Positions 35,979 through 47,039 of a stretch of DNA of 64,000 nucleotides are shown piece after piece. A program made the position numbers and the translations under genes. Under the pieces are notes generated by a model. The model made no database searches. It was given only the letters and a program-made list of their open reading frames with translations, and was not told the origin of the DNA. Where the stretch lies: NCBI GenBank assembly GCA_017591395.1, contig WEDG01000815.1, positions 364,055 to 428,054 on the forward strand. Direction: 5' to 3'. How positions within the stretch are numbered: position 1 is the first letter of the stretch; every line of letters begins with the position of its first letter. The stretch comes from Schistocephalus solidus. Lineage: Eukaryota; Platyhelminthes; Cestoda; Diphyllobothriidea; Diphyllobothriidae.

Positions 35979-36987
35979 TCATTGTCGAGTTTGGTGCTGT
36001 GGGAGAGATTGCTGCCCAGGTACCTGAAGGCATCCACATATTTCAGTTGTGCGCCATTGAATTTGACGTGAGCTGCGGAGTAGGTGGTAAGGGAAGGTAA
36101 GGTAAGGGTAAGGATGCAGCGGCTGATGCATCACAACCGATTTCTCAGTGTCGATGCAAAGTCCGAAGTTGTCACAGGTGGCAGTGAAGAGGTCCATGTT
36201 CCTTTGCATTTCCTCTTCTGTCGTTGCATTGAGTGCGCAGTCGTCAACGAAGAGAGGTTCGTGGATGGTGGTTGTGGAGACACGCGAGCGGAAGTGCATC
36301 TGACGTCGGTCGTCCATCCGGTAGGCGATGCGGATCCCGGGGCGTTCGTCACGGTAGGCAGCCATTAACATGGCAGATAACATGAGGCTGAAGAGGGTAG
36401 GCGCAAGGTCGCAGCCCTGCTTCACTCCGTTGGTCCCTGCAAATGCTTCAGATGGTGTCCCGTTGTCAGAAACGCGCGCCATCGTCCAGTCGTGAAGCTG
36501 ACGTACCATATGCGTGAAACGTTCATGACAGCCGAATTTGCATGATTTTCCACAGCCCGTCACGATTCACCGTGTCAAAGGTTTTCGGCAGATCCACGAA
36601 GGTAGTGTAGAGGTGAGTCCGCATCTCCTGGTACTTCTCTTGCAGCTGGCGAGTGGCGAAGATCATGTCGATTATTCCCCGGTGTCGTCGGAGGTCATCT
36701 TTGCTTTCCAGGAGCAGTCTTTGCTCCAGGTGAGCGTTCAGGCGATTAAGGAGAATGCGGGCGAAGATCTTTCCGGTGATGTTCAGCAGCGAGATTCCTC
36801 GGTGGTTGTCGCAGAGTTGGCGGTTCTCTTTCTCCTTGTCGAGGTGGAAAATAGTTGCGTCTTTGGAATCCTGGGTGCTAGAGTAAGCAAGCTCACTTGA
36901 GCAGTCCGTAGGGTACCCCGGAGGGTACGGTGGGGGGAGTTGGGAGAGGAGTTGTTGTTGATATTGCTTAGAGTTTTTCGAGCGCAT
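35979..36987 (-). pseudogene. Reverse transcriptase domain of the spacer LINE
   Basis: Two overlapping minus frames (36987-36523 and 36563-35979) cover the fingers and palm. The frame change falls between DGLWKIMQ and KFGCHERFTHMVRQLHD. Motif A is FVDLPKTFDTVN, motif B is NGVKQGCDLAPTLFSL and motif C is FVDD. Residues such as LESKDDLRRHRG, where the family has QCGFRRHRG, show decay around the RRHRG block. Confidence 0.85.
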
Positions 36988-37229
36988 GTAATTGCAGTCT
37001 ACATACCACGGTCTACTGCAGACGTTGTGGGACCCAGCATTTGTTTAGGGCACCTTTTCTAGCACCCTCCCCCTGAGGGGTAAGCAGTGCTGTCCCTAAA
37101 TAGGGCTGCTGAGTCATCCCAGGTGGCTACCGAACTCCACTATGGTGCACGATTTGGGTTAGTGAGAGAACAACCGAATCGTCTGGGTCACCTACGTGAG
37201 TGCATGTCGCCCTTGCCGTAGAACATTTT

Positions 37230-37400
37230 CAACCTGGGGGAGGGGGAAGGGTGAGGAGAGAGGGAGAAGGGGAAAGTAAGAGTAAAGGAGAGGAGGAGAG
37301 AGAGAGGAGGAAAGAAAGGTGAGATGTGGGAGAGGAGTAGAAGTAAGAGGGGAGAAAGGGGACAGGGAGGATGGGAGAGGGGGATGAGAAGGGGGAAAGC
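37230..37400 (+). repeat. Homopurine (G/A) tract
   Basis: About 170 bases almost entirely of A and G on the plus strand, with only occasional T or C. It is imperfectly periodic (GAGGAGAGAGG-like units) and lies inside the 5' part of the spacer LINE. The serine/proline/leucine-rich frames on the opposite strand are a by-product of this composition. Confidence 0.85.
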
Positions 37401-37894
37401 AGTAGACGTACCGGGTGTGAAGACACACACGACACCGGAGACCCTTACCTGGTTTAGCCCGCCGGTATTGGTGGTTGCCAGGGGTGTGGCCGCTGAGAAG
37501 AACCAGCTTCGAGGAGCCACAGGTGAGAGTTGGGTATCAGCTAGAGGCGGCCACAGGAGCATTCACCACCCATATGAGAAAGATGGAGTGACCAAATACT
37601 ACCTGTGTGATGCTACCCATAACTCGTACCCCCTACACCCCGGCACAACAAACACACACTCACATTCACTGAAGTTGTTACGGTCCCCAACCGCAAGTTA
37701 ACCAGTTGCTTGGAAGGAGGCTTAACCCATCGTGTGGCAGCTGAATTTTGTTTCGCTTCCCTGTGGGTCGTTTTTCTCAGCCACACCCACGAAGCCTTTT
37801 TCCTCCAAAAGCTCTTAACCAACGTTTCGGGAGTGTCGCGCGTTAATGGGTTGGTTACATTTTTCAGAGACTGTGCACAAGTGCACCTCTGTTC

Positions 37895-38070
37895 TTCTTG
37901 TGTTGCCGGCGAAGTCTGGTGGGTGAGAGAGGAGTGAGTACTGTAGATGCTGCGCAAGTTTACTATCACTGTTATCAGTATTAGCCATTTCATGTGCAAT
38001 TCACAGATGCTGCACCCACTGTGTGTAGAGCACAGTAGCATTCGTCAACTGTGAGGTGGTCGAAATGAAC
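37895..38070 (+). repeat. R3 remnant
   Basis: Degraded R3 3' end: GGGTGAGAGAGGAGTGAGTA, GTAGATGCTGCGCAAGTTTA and TAGAGCACAGTAGCATTCGT in order, with R3-like spacing. The stretch 38071-38467 holds nothing recognised. Confidence 0.55.
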
Positions 38071-39769
38071 TTTTCAGATATGAGGGTGAACCCAAGCAAA
38101 GGAGATTTATTTACTTATATTTATATTTCAGATAACACCTTAAAAAATATTAATCCGCTTTAACATACGATCAATTGGATTATATGCATATGGCCAAACG
38201 GGTTTTCCACTGTTTGGGGCATTTTTATTCTTTCAAAATAATGCTGGTCAGTGCCTCCGGTTGGTTTTTCTTACCTCTTCTACGTTATGAAAACGCTTTC
38301 CATTAAGTTTTCTTTCTTCAAATCTTAGTAAGAATAATACGAAGTCACGGGAAGGTAACCGTTGCCATGCCGTTTCTCGCCCATAACGGGTTGAATTTGA
38401 ATATTATGTGGGCAGCCACGTTGTGTTGTTGAAGCCACTAGTCCCCAATCCCGACACTTCCGGTCGGTGGGGGATAGAGTGAGGTCGACAGCTCAGCGCA
38501 TTTCCTCACCATAAACAATTTGACGCGCTTGAAATTATCACGGTGCGCTAAAAGCCGTCGTTTTTTTCTGACTGTCTCAAGCATGCGCTTCAGCACTTGA
38601 AGATAGCAATGTTTTTTTCCCCTGTGGTGCCATGTGGACCAAATTCAACATGAACGCCTCCCATGATATCGACAAATAGAAACCACCGTAGATGCATTGC
38701 TCCCTCGCAAAATTGCTGAGAACGTTGGGAGGAGTTTTAACAAAACAAGCACTCTGTCCGCTGTGATGGTTTCTCCTGAAATCTACTTGGCCAACTGAGC
38801 AGGAAGAGTATATAGTAAACGTACTTTGTTCGAGGGGAGAGCTCTGCTAACCCATCTGCCTCAAGAAAATAATCCTCGCTTTTTGGATATCATCTAGTAT
38901 GTTTGCGAATACGGAAGTAGACTTATCGAGAGCTAGAACCATTTGTTGATTTATCTGTGCCTTAGAACTCGTACAGGAGTGTATGGTCCGAGGTGACTCC
39001 AGAAGCTGCTGTAACCAACAGCTATGGGACCAGAGCTGCAGGACTGGAGGTGACATCACAGGAATGGGTGCGGGCTGAGCGGTTGGCTGAGTTCTCTTCT
39101 TGGGCCAAATCCCCAATAAACTCTCAGCTTATCTTGCAGCAGACAAGAAAACCATAACTTGGCGACTGTGAAGATTGACATACGACCTATTTCCGTGGTG
39201 TGGACAGTCGGTGGGGAGGATTTTTCACTCCTTCGCACAGTCAATTGGAGCTCACGTATGCCCGAACTGAACATGCACTCAGTCTTTCCTTTCTAACAAG
39301 AAGGACAGTGCAGCCAGGCAACACTACATGCTATGCCAGTCGGCTCTGTGGAGTTTAATTGGTCCCCTATTTTCATGAATTTGCTGCGGGTAGTAGCCAC
39401 GGGCAGGTGGACAACACCCAAACCTTAACCCATAACAAGGCGTCTCCAATATATGAAAGAGCATGCTGTGTCCTCGGTTGGGTCCTCCGGAGGGCGGAAA
39501 CCTAGGCAAGTGCCTATATTGACCTTCCACTTAAAGCAATCACGGAGCCATCAACTGTATCGGTGGCAGAAACTTGCACCTGGCCGTTACTTTGTACTTT
39601 TATTTGCTTTTTTCCTTTTTGCGTACGAGTATGGAGTTGAAGGGTATAAATCTTCCTTCCTAATTTAAAGGGCTTTAATACTGGTGCCTGGGTTGTGTAC
39701 GCCACAACCCACCAATTATCTGGGACGTCAGATTAAAGCTAAGTTTTTTCCCATTTCTCTGCTGTGGTT

Positions 39770-40265
39770 CCTCACTGGCTCGGACAGTGGGCTGGGGCAT
39801 GGGAATAGTGAGTGAGATCGACGTCTCACCACATTTTATTCATAAGGCTATCACAGTGCACTAGAAGCCGTGGCTTAAGAGGTTGCAAACTGACGGGACA
39901 ACTTGGACCTCACAGTCAGTCTAGGGTGTGTTTTTTGCGGAGTGACTGACTGGGGAACTGAGCATCAGGCAGCAGGGGCTGCTTATTTATGTGCCCTCTG
40001 TAACACCTCTGCTCCCTGGGATCAGAGCCAAGTGTGGCAACATGCTCAGGGCGTTTCCAGCCGCACCAGCCACCTGCACACTCTCCCGCCTCCGGTCTTC
40101 TTGGCTTGGTCCTCACACCGTGCCAGATGGGAGAGGAGAAGAGTGTGCGCTAGATGCAGCGCAAGTCTAATATCACTGTAACTAAATCTACACGCAACTC
40201 ACTATCCCTGCGCCATGTTGTTGTGGTGCACATGCTGCAACTCATAGGAATCAACGGTTGAACTG
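39770..40265 (+). repeat. R3 near-complete copy, right arm
   Basis: Mirror of 32180-32660, with GCCTCCGGTCTTCTTGGCTT, AGATGCAGCGCAAGTCTAAT and TGACGGGACAACTTGGACC. It differs from the left arm by only a handful of substitutions. Confidence 0.85.
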
Positions 40266-40383
40266 TCAGTTCCTCAATGACTCTGTCAAGGATCCTCGGT
40301 TCTGATATCCCTTCCGCAATAATGCGTGTTTGTTGTGAAGAGCTCGAGAACATTCCTCAGCGTTTTGAGAGTTAAAAAAACAA

Positions 40384-41260
40384 TTGACGTACCTTTGTCA
40401 TCTAACAATGCGTTCTTGTAGATTGACTTGCTCGATTCGTTTCATATTTTCAAAAGTTCCCTGTAACTTCGATCTATGGAGAATGGCCTTTTTATGTATG
40501 GTCCCAAAACAACAGCATCTGGCTGTTAAATTACCAAATCTGCTAAAAACTCCAAACATCTCGATGGAAAGAACTGAACACGACCGTTGGAAGGAATTTA
40601 TTCGTTTGATGTTTTGGAATTTTCCTTCAACTCACCATCAGAGACGTGAGTCAAGTGGCGTAATAGAATCACGAGAGCTCAGTACCTATAGGAATTCACT
40701 CTTATGTGGCGGCTTATCTCCTTATGAGTAGGATCTGCACGTGTACTGGATGATGCTTGTTGGCGCGGTCATTGCTTGGCCGGACACGCCCGAGCTTCTA
40801 ACCGATGCTGGTGCCTGGTTCGATTATGGCTTGGATGTATGGCTCTCTACTTCCTTTTCACATGTATCTATAAACAGGTGGTTTGCGAACGAACTTTGGG
40901 GTTTTAAATGGGAGTTTTGTGTTCCGGTGCGCATGTCCTTGGTTCCCGCCATCACACATTTTCTCAGAAGGTTACGACCTCTGGGACATTCAGGTACTGT
41001 TCATGCGATTTTACAAGCTTCTAAACTATCAAAGTAAAAAATATATCAATCGACTCCAAAATTTGCATCGGTCGATATTCGGGGCTAAAAACGTGAGGTG
41101 TATTGCCACTCATTGGTCCTATTTATGGGTTATTTTAGCCCTTGGAAATATGCCTGACAAGTATACCTTTCGTCTGCAATCAATTACTAGGTTACTATCT
41201 AAACCGATCGTTGACAGGTGGTCACCGCAATGTACACTGGTGTTGATTAGTATCTCCTAA
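40384..41260 (+). other. Unassigned open frames, right arm
   Basis: Three plus frames follow one another: 40384-40731 (115 codons, with KLPNLLKTPNISMERTEHDR), 40741-41037 (98 codons) and, in another frame, 40883-41260. The first is broken by a 1-bp indel in the left-arm copy while the second is open in both. No domain is recognised. The opposite strand near 41020-41180 has faint resemblance to a LINE reverse transcriptase (GIFPRAKIT-like), too weak to call. Confidence 0.35.
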
Positions 41261-41799
41261 ACAAACTTGGCATTTCTTGGATCGACATCCTGAAGATCGT
41301 TGTACTGACCTGAAGACTGCTTTTTAGCCTCAAGCATGATAGGAGCAGGTAAATAAATCTAACGACATACCTGAAGGATTAGAGTCACTGAGAGTTTCAT
41401 TGAATGATGTCAGACTAAACCCCAGCACGAATCGCTAATTACACTTGAGTCGGACTGGACAGGTATCAAAAGTTTGGAGCAGGCAAAGATTCGAGATCCA
41501 CTTTAAAATTCGTTCCAACTAATATGAGAAGGTAACGAGCTATGAGGAGTGATTTATTCGATAAACGTGACAGGTTGCCGTGAGATGGCTGTTTATTTGT
41601 GTGACGGACCAAAGCGTCTGTTCGGGAGCGTGTGAGCAGCCGTGTGTTGTTACGTGCTTGCGTATAGCCGTATTAGCATGAGGGAGTGTCTATCCACGTA
41701 TGGGGCATGTGATTGGTTGTTTAAAGGGCTGTGTCTGGAGGGCACGATCACAGGGGCCATATGATGGCGCCAGGTGTAAACGCAAGCGTGACGCAGCCC

Positions 41800-42035
41800 A
41801 GGTCAAGCAACATCCCGCTCTCCCTCTCCGTGGGAGATGCTGCATTTGCAACAGACCTCGCCTCCGGTCTTCTTGACTATGTCTAGGCACCAGGCACATG
41901 CGGGTAAGGGAAGGGAGAAGGTGCGGTGGATGCAGTGGAAGTCTATTGTCACCTAAAGCTGATTTTTGCACAAGTCAGCGTACCTGCACCACCCTTCTGT
42001 GGAGCATACGGTGGACATTTTCGGATTACGACGTT
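41800..42035 (+). repeat. R3 partial copy, right arm
   Basis: Mirror of 30400-30660: CGCCTCCGGTCTTCTTGACT, GTGCGGTGGATGCAGTGGAA and TGGAGCATACGGTGGACATT. Confidence 0.75.
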
Positions 42036-42849
42036 CGAACTGATGTGTTTATGTGTGTTTTGAAGCTTAAAAGGCACTTTGTCGCGCACAGTAGCTGGCA
42101 GTTAATTCTGGCACCGTGTTTTGTTGTTTTATTTTGAAAAGCTCTCCAATCCGGCAGTTAGCGTGTCGCGGCCGGCAGGGCCTACCGAGTGCTTACCGGA
42201 TTGATCGAAGCAACGCTTGCTTGCGCGTGAGGCTGGCATGAGTAGCACCTACCGCCCGGAAGAACAATCACTTAAGTAGTGTACCTTTTCAAGCTGTATC
42301 CAATGATCGCACACCTTCATTTATATTCCCCATGGAGCATTCGTAAAATTCGCAATCCTTCTTAGCATGTTTTTGGAAATCCTAACCGCTTCAAATTTTA
42401 TGCTTGAAACAGTTTTTTAAAACCACTGAAAAATGTGCACAATTCGCATGAAGGAATTTTTTCCTGAGAATGATCTGTACGAATATGTGAACATATCCAT
42501 CACCACGGTTCCTTTTGTCATACTGCTTCAATTAAATTCTGATTACGTCACCCTTACTTTACAGTCAGCGTTTAATTGTAACATTCGGACTTCATGGGCC
42601 AAACTTATTACTCGACCGTCGGGGTGGCTTCGAGCTCCCCCTGGGATTAGGTTAGAAAAACGCTTATGTAAAAATGCGTTACGTTTAGCCTCTCCCCTGT
42701 TGATGGGAGCACGGACTCGGAGAATCTTCCATCGAAAATGGGCATGCGTGTCAGGCTGTCTTCTCTACCCTGCTTACTGAGACAGAAGAATAGTTTCAAT
42801 TACGATGTGTGTTGGTGGGCAGACAACCAGACAACGGCAGCATCCAAGG

Positions 42850-43030
42850 TGGGCCTCGTAGCTCAGGCGGTAAGAGCGTGGGCTGTACTAAAGCCTCCAC
42901 GTTGCTGTTATGGGTTCGAATTCCACCGAGGTCACCGAGTTTTTTAAACTGAGCCAAGTAAATCCAAGGAATGTTTGAGTGAGAGAAAAATTTGGATGAG
43001 GTAATGCACAAACCTTCATCGTAAAGTTTG
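42850..43030 (+). repeat. R2 SINE-like repeat with tRNA-like head, right arm
   Basis: Mirror of 29400-29580. The tRNA-like head occupies 42850-42933 with A box TAGCTCAGGCGGTAAGAGCG and B box GGGTTCGAATTCC. A T6 run follows directly, which would act as a polymerase III terminator. Confidence 0.7.
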
Positions 43031-43289
43031 CTTTCAATCCGAAAGAAATTGGATGGGTATATTAGACAACAGAGCCCGATGGACATGCTGGGCGCATTGA
43101 TTATAAGAGCTGAAACCCAGACAAATCCACTCAAAAGCACAAAACAGATCAATCCACTGAAATCGAATATACGTAACGCCTAATTGATGGAGAGATCTTC
43201 CGCAAGCCCCCGTTTCCGGCTGACACAGAAGGAGAGTTAGTGCATTGTAGGTGGAATTTTCTATACGAAATACAGCCGGTGTCTTATCT

Positions 43290-43855
43290 AATGACATGTT
43301 AATAAAAATTCGGAAATACGTTTTTATTAGAAAGGATTAACGCGACGGGGTTGTACTATTGGCTGTCGTGTTGCATAATCCAAAGAAATTTCAATCATGT
43401 CAGGATGCCAGCTTTCGAACGTACTTTTTTTCCGCTCCCTGTAAAAACCATATCTGGTAGAAAATGACTGCTTAAATATAATGAATTTTTTCCATCAATC
43501 TTCGGTGACCTTATAAACTCAAGTTAATCTCGCAGAAAATGCACACAAAGGCATTATTTCTTGTTTCAAAGACGTTGGAGGTACGATCACGGGCACGGTG
43601 GTTTATTAGTCTGTGCTTTCAAACTCAGACTAATGAACCGTCCGTTCCAGTTATCGTGTCTGCAACGTTTTGCAACAAGAACCTAGGACTCACACATTTG
43701 CTTCCATATTATTTCTTCTTCTCTTTGTGCAGAAACTCGCATATTTAGATTTTTGCCCGAAGAAGGGATGTTTGTTTAAAAAAGGATTTAATTATCAGAT
43801 TATTTAAAAGCGCTAAATGTCCATTCAAATAGCTTTGTATCTTGCATTCGTTGAT
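43290..43855 (-). repeat. AT-rich dispersed repeat (R4), right arm
   Basis: Mirror of 28570-29140, nearly identical. It includes AAAAACGTATTTCCG in inverted orientation at its inner end. Confidence 0.55.
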
Positions 43856-44185
43856 GAACGCTCAGCGATCGCTAACGGAACTCACTCGTTCCACTCTGCC
43901 TTGAGGCTCACTCTTGAGCTCCACCATCCGCACGACAGCTAGTGGTGGAATAGGCAGATGAATATTGCAGACAAAGACAAGGGAGACTGGAATGGCCATT
44001 TCTGGCATAGGAGCTGTCGTCAGCCATCCATACCTAGCCTCATGTAATGCACCACCCGAGGATCGAACCCGTGACCCGTTTATCAGGAGTCGGATGGTGC
44101 ACCACATAGGGTTGGGTATGACTTGCTGACGACGGCTGATAAGCCAGAAATGGCCAGTTCAATCCCTCTTGCCTTTTCCGGCCAT
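43855..44185. repeat. R1 palindromic pair, right arm
   Basis: Mirror of 28240-28570. The plus-strand core reads GACTTG-CTGACGA-C-GGCT-GATA-AGCC-A-GAAATGGCCAG, followed by TTCAATC; the minus-strand core is the better one (CTGACGA with CCATTCCAGTC). Confidence 0.75.
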
Positions 44186-44829
44186 TTTCTAAGGTTCATT
44201 TTGAAGCATGCAACATGGCCCATATCCATTGCATATCTTATGAGCAATATATGGTCTCTTCTTTAAAGCAGAATGTTTGATTTTTCCTAAACGCAAGGCA
44301 TACAATATGGTGTTTCGAAAATAAACACAAGTGCGACGGCAGATCGAGTTCAAAATAAGTCAGAAATTCAAAAACTGTCTTCCAACCGAAAGGTATCATT
44401 GCTTCGAGCATAAAATTTGCTAATGCGATTTTCTACAGTAGAAGTAAACGACGTAATACTTTTGTGAATGTTTCTATGTAACATATTTGAATACCTAAGG
44501 GTTTTGACGTAAGTCACGGGTCCAGGGATCCTCTCCAGGACTACATGTAATCTCATCTTAAATTCATGGAAAGCACTTCACTACAGCTACACTGAACCAA
44601 ATCATAAGCCTAGCCCTAACCTTATGCATCACTCTTATCTCACAAAAATTATCCCAACACCATATTTAATAGAAGGGGTGGGTTATTATTCATATTTAAT
44701 AAAAAGGAGCAAAATTAATTCCGCTTACGCAGTCATTGTTTACCGAATGTTTCTTTTGCAGTTTGTCGGATTAAATGCAGCCACAATTCAGCATCCTGGC
44801 ATGACTACACGAGTGATTTCCGTTAGCGA

Positions 44830-45047
44830 TCAATGAGCATTCATCAGTGAATTTTGATACTGCCAATCTAAACCAGCAAGACAACGAGCCCGTGATTCAA
44901 TGGTTAGAGCGCTTAGCTTCTGATCAACGAGTCGCGGATTCGAGCCTCGGGTGCGGCACCACATGGAGCTGTGTATGACTGGCTGATGACGGCCAATGAT
45001 CCAGAAATGACCATTGTTTTCTCCCTTGTCTTTGTCAGCATTGTTAA
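44830..45047 (+). repeat. R1 copy at the outer end of the right arm
   Basis: tRNA-like head AACGAGCCCGTGATTCAATGG and GTTAGAGCG (A box), GATTCGAGCCTCGGG (B box), then GACTGG-CTGATGA-C-GGCC-AATG-ATCC-A-GAAATGACCATT and a CTTGTCTTTGTCAGCATTG tail. The core is intact, but its 3' stem I partner is mutated (GTTTTC). Confidence 0.8.
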
Positions 45048-45249
45048 TTTTCCATGACTGGACTCTCTTGGGGGTTATGCTGTACGAAAATTAATAGAAG
45101 AAACTCGTCTGAGTTACCCTTTCAACTTGAAAACATATTTCACATTTTCAGTATTTCATGAGATACACCACTTACTGTAAGTCCCTTGTATATGAACTTA
45201 TAATCTTCTGAAATATTGGGTCATCTGGGTTGTATTAGGTTTGTGGAAA

Positions 45250-45990
45250 AATCAAACTTCGGTAATGTTTTACAAAAACGTGGAATATTTTTTTTGATCG
45301 ACGTATGCATCCATCTTGACAATTAAATTTGGACATTGTACTGGTAGCATGTTAAGTGCGGTAGTGAAAAGCCTGGTAATCGAGAGTTAAGGAAATCTTG
45401 AACGGTCTGTGTTACAGCATTGTCAGAAAAAGTTGCTTGTCTATGGAAAAGTGATCCAAGTTCCACAAGAACTGGTAGTCAGTGGGGGCAAGATGTGATG
45501 AGTATGTTGGATGATGGAGAACTTCGAACACCAACTCCTGTCATTTTGTAACCGCCATTTGTGCGATGTGTGGTCTAGCGTTGTTGTACAATAGAATATG
45601 AGTCGATCGGTTGATCTGTCTAGGCTGTTTCACTGCAAATTTTCAGATCATTTGGTTCAGCTGTTTGCAGTGTACTTCTGCCTAGTAATCAACTTTATCT
45701 CCACCTCTAGTTTCCTTGCACACTGAATTATTTCCACGTTTCTCCCCGCTCCTCAACTGTCATTGGTTCGCCAGTCTACCCCTCCTTGAGCATTCGTATG
45801 CGGGGAAACATTTTTTCTTCAACCGATGTGACTTGCGAAGGTAATGCACCAAAATTATCCACGCATTTCCATGTACATTGTCGAAAGCAGCTGTCCGCAG
45901 ATAAGCTCTGGCCTTTCCTAAGGAAACATGACATAGGCAGTCTGTATGGATTGTCATACCACCAAGGCCTGCAATCAACAACGTATTTCC
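45250..45990 (-). pseudogene. Mariner transposase remnant (irritans-like)
   Basis: Minus-strand pieces in order: DNVHGNAWIILVHYLRKSHR, VHCKQLNQMI, KFAVKQPRQINRSTHILLYN, NARPHIAQM, LVFEVLHHPTYSSHLAPTDY, QFLWNLDHF and a LSRWMHT end. They correspond to the mariner blocks around YCxQL, HDNARPHxA, HPPYSPDLxPTDYxxF and SRWQKCV. The second catalytic Asp (HDNARPH) is now Asn and there are stops, so it is dead. It abuts the outer end of the right palindrome arm. Confidence 0.85.
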
Positions 45991-46211
45991 TGCTGCTAAA
46001 TTATTGCAAAAAGTTCCGGGACGTAGGCTTTATCATCTACCATACGCGGAGAGCTTGTAAGTCCGATATACCAATAAGTCGATGAAAATACTCAGGGCTT
46101 TCGTCCAAAGTAAACATACCTTTCAACACTTCCGTGAAAGTGGTCATGGACATTGCTGACAACCGAGGACGTCCACTGAGTGCCAGCCGGTGATATGCCC
46201 GTGAATTAGTG

Positions 46212-46610
46212 TACAGTAAGCCCTCGCTACTTCATGCTTTGACTTTCGCGGTTCCACTGCATCTCGGAGTTTATATGCGGGATTCTGCGTACAGTAACCT
46301 TTTTATTTCTGTTACCTGCCTCCTAAGTTGGTTTTCCCAGGCAACTTCCTACAGGATAAACGTTTATCAGATGGCTGCATTAGGCATTAAATAAAATTTT
46401 GCAATTATGTACGATAGGTATATTTGTGCGTCGTACATAATCAATGTGCTTAAATACACAATTTCGATGAACTTTGCCGAAGACCTAAAGACTGTTTAAC
46501 TGTGTGGGAAATGTTTGTAGGAGTGGATGAGGGTTTATAAGGGCTTCAGGGATTTTCACCTTTCGCGGGGTTCTGGAACGCAACCCCACCGGTCGAAGAG
46601 GCATCACTGT
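46212..46610. mobile_element. pogo/Tigger-like non-autonomous DNA element
   Basis: Begins TACAGTAAGCCCTCGCTACT with TTTGACTTTCGCGG, and ends (read inwards from the right) TACAGTGATGCCTCTTCGAC, GTTGCGTTCCAGAACCCCGC. The CAGTRANCCCTCG start, the CGTTCCAGAACCCCGCGA block and TA at both ends are typical of Tigger/pogo termini. The inside (about 300 bp) has no transposase, so it is a deletion derivative. Confidence 0.7.
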
Positions 46611-47039
46611 ATTCATTGCGTGAATACATTGACAATAGAATCAGTAAAAAATAACACTCGTCCTTCATCAGAAAACCGACAAGGAACGGCACATTTGGTT
46701 CGCCGCAAGACGTCTTCTACTGACTGCAATACCTTAACTACCTGAAAATCTTTGTTCAAGCAGTTACAGCCGAAGCCTACCATCACGCACCTTCTTAACG
46801 CAGTCGATTTCTGGCCGCAAGTTATAAAATAATATTTTGAATTTCTGTATAATCAAAATCATGCAGTAATAAATTTGCATGCCTTCAAGTCTGACTAATA
46901 TATTCTAACCTACTACCCTCTGTACTAATTGACATGCTCCTTAAAAGCGCACTAACTATTATCGAATTGCGTGACGAACGAATATTTCAGCCTTCTTATG
47001 CCAGCACTCTTATACTTTGTGCTCCTCGGCGGTAAATAG

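Larger units (their letters stand above)
34860..37570 (-). pseudogene. Non-LTR retrotransposon with C-terminal C2H2 zinc fingers, frame-broken
   Basis: Minus-strand LINE. From its 5' side: an untranslated or ORF1-like segment with [19 protein letters not shown] (about 37490-37390) and a homopurine tract. Then come reverse transcriptase blocks NRQLCDNHRGISLLN, TGKIFARILLNRLN, YTTFVDLPKTFDTVNRDGL, GVKQGCDLAPTLFSLM and EPLFVDDCALNATTEEEMQR, with both active-site Asp kept in FVDD. The thumb/connection blocks [17 protein letters not shown] and [16 protein letters not shown] follow, then LQINPATWEDLARNRPAWRR. The C-terminus has two fingers, CPHCDRTFTSSIGLIGH and CPHCPRAFTHRIGLFGH. At least four frame changes make it non-functional. 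The zinc-finger tail is characteristic, from memory, of a LINE abundant in diphyllobothriidean tapeworms. Confidence 0.9.
33967..38467. other. Spacer between the palindrome arms
   Basis: About 4.5 kb of single-copy arrangement: two R3 copies, a broken zinc-finger LINE in minus orientation, and an R3 remnant near the right arm. Sequence homology between the arms stops within a few bases of 33966 and 38468, inside an R3 copy on both sides, where CTCACTCTATCCCC is shared and what follows differs. Confidence 0.8.
38468..45047 (-). repeat. Right arm of the giant inverted repeat (about 6.6 kb)
   Basis: Inverted partner of 27380-33966. The inner edge is at the GGGGGATAGAGTGAGGTCGA boundary and the outer edge is the R1 tail CTTTGTCAGCATTGTT. 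Differences from the left arm include single-base changes (for example GTTATGGG versus GTAATGGG in the R2 head), 1-bp indels in homopolymers that alter short frames, and a clearly more diverged outermost 500 bp. Confidence 0.9.

Noticed and set aside
37188..37562. Minus-strand frames rich in Ser, Pro and Leu, looking like a signal or mucin-type protein
   Set aside because: They are the translation of the complement of the homopurine tract; three frames are open there simply because of composition.
37810..37850. CCCGAAACGTTGG on the minus strand as another hammerhead 3' half
   Set aside because: No CTGATGA with a pairing stem II lies upstream of it.
42850..42933. Functional tRNA gene with leucine/serine-like variable arm, followed by T6
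   Set aside because: The same head occurs at 29497-29580, 54530-54602 and 56705-56785 with a shared non-tRNA body, so it is a SINE head; the T arm is also imperfect.
27380..45047. Giant terminal-inverted-repeat transposon (Maverick-like)
   Set aside because: No transposase, integrase or polymerase B in arms or spacer, no target-site duplication visible at the outer ends, and the ends are ordinary R1 copies.
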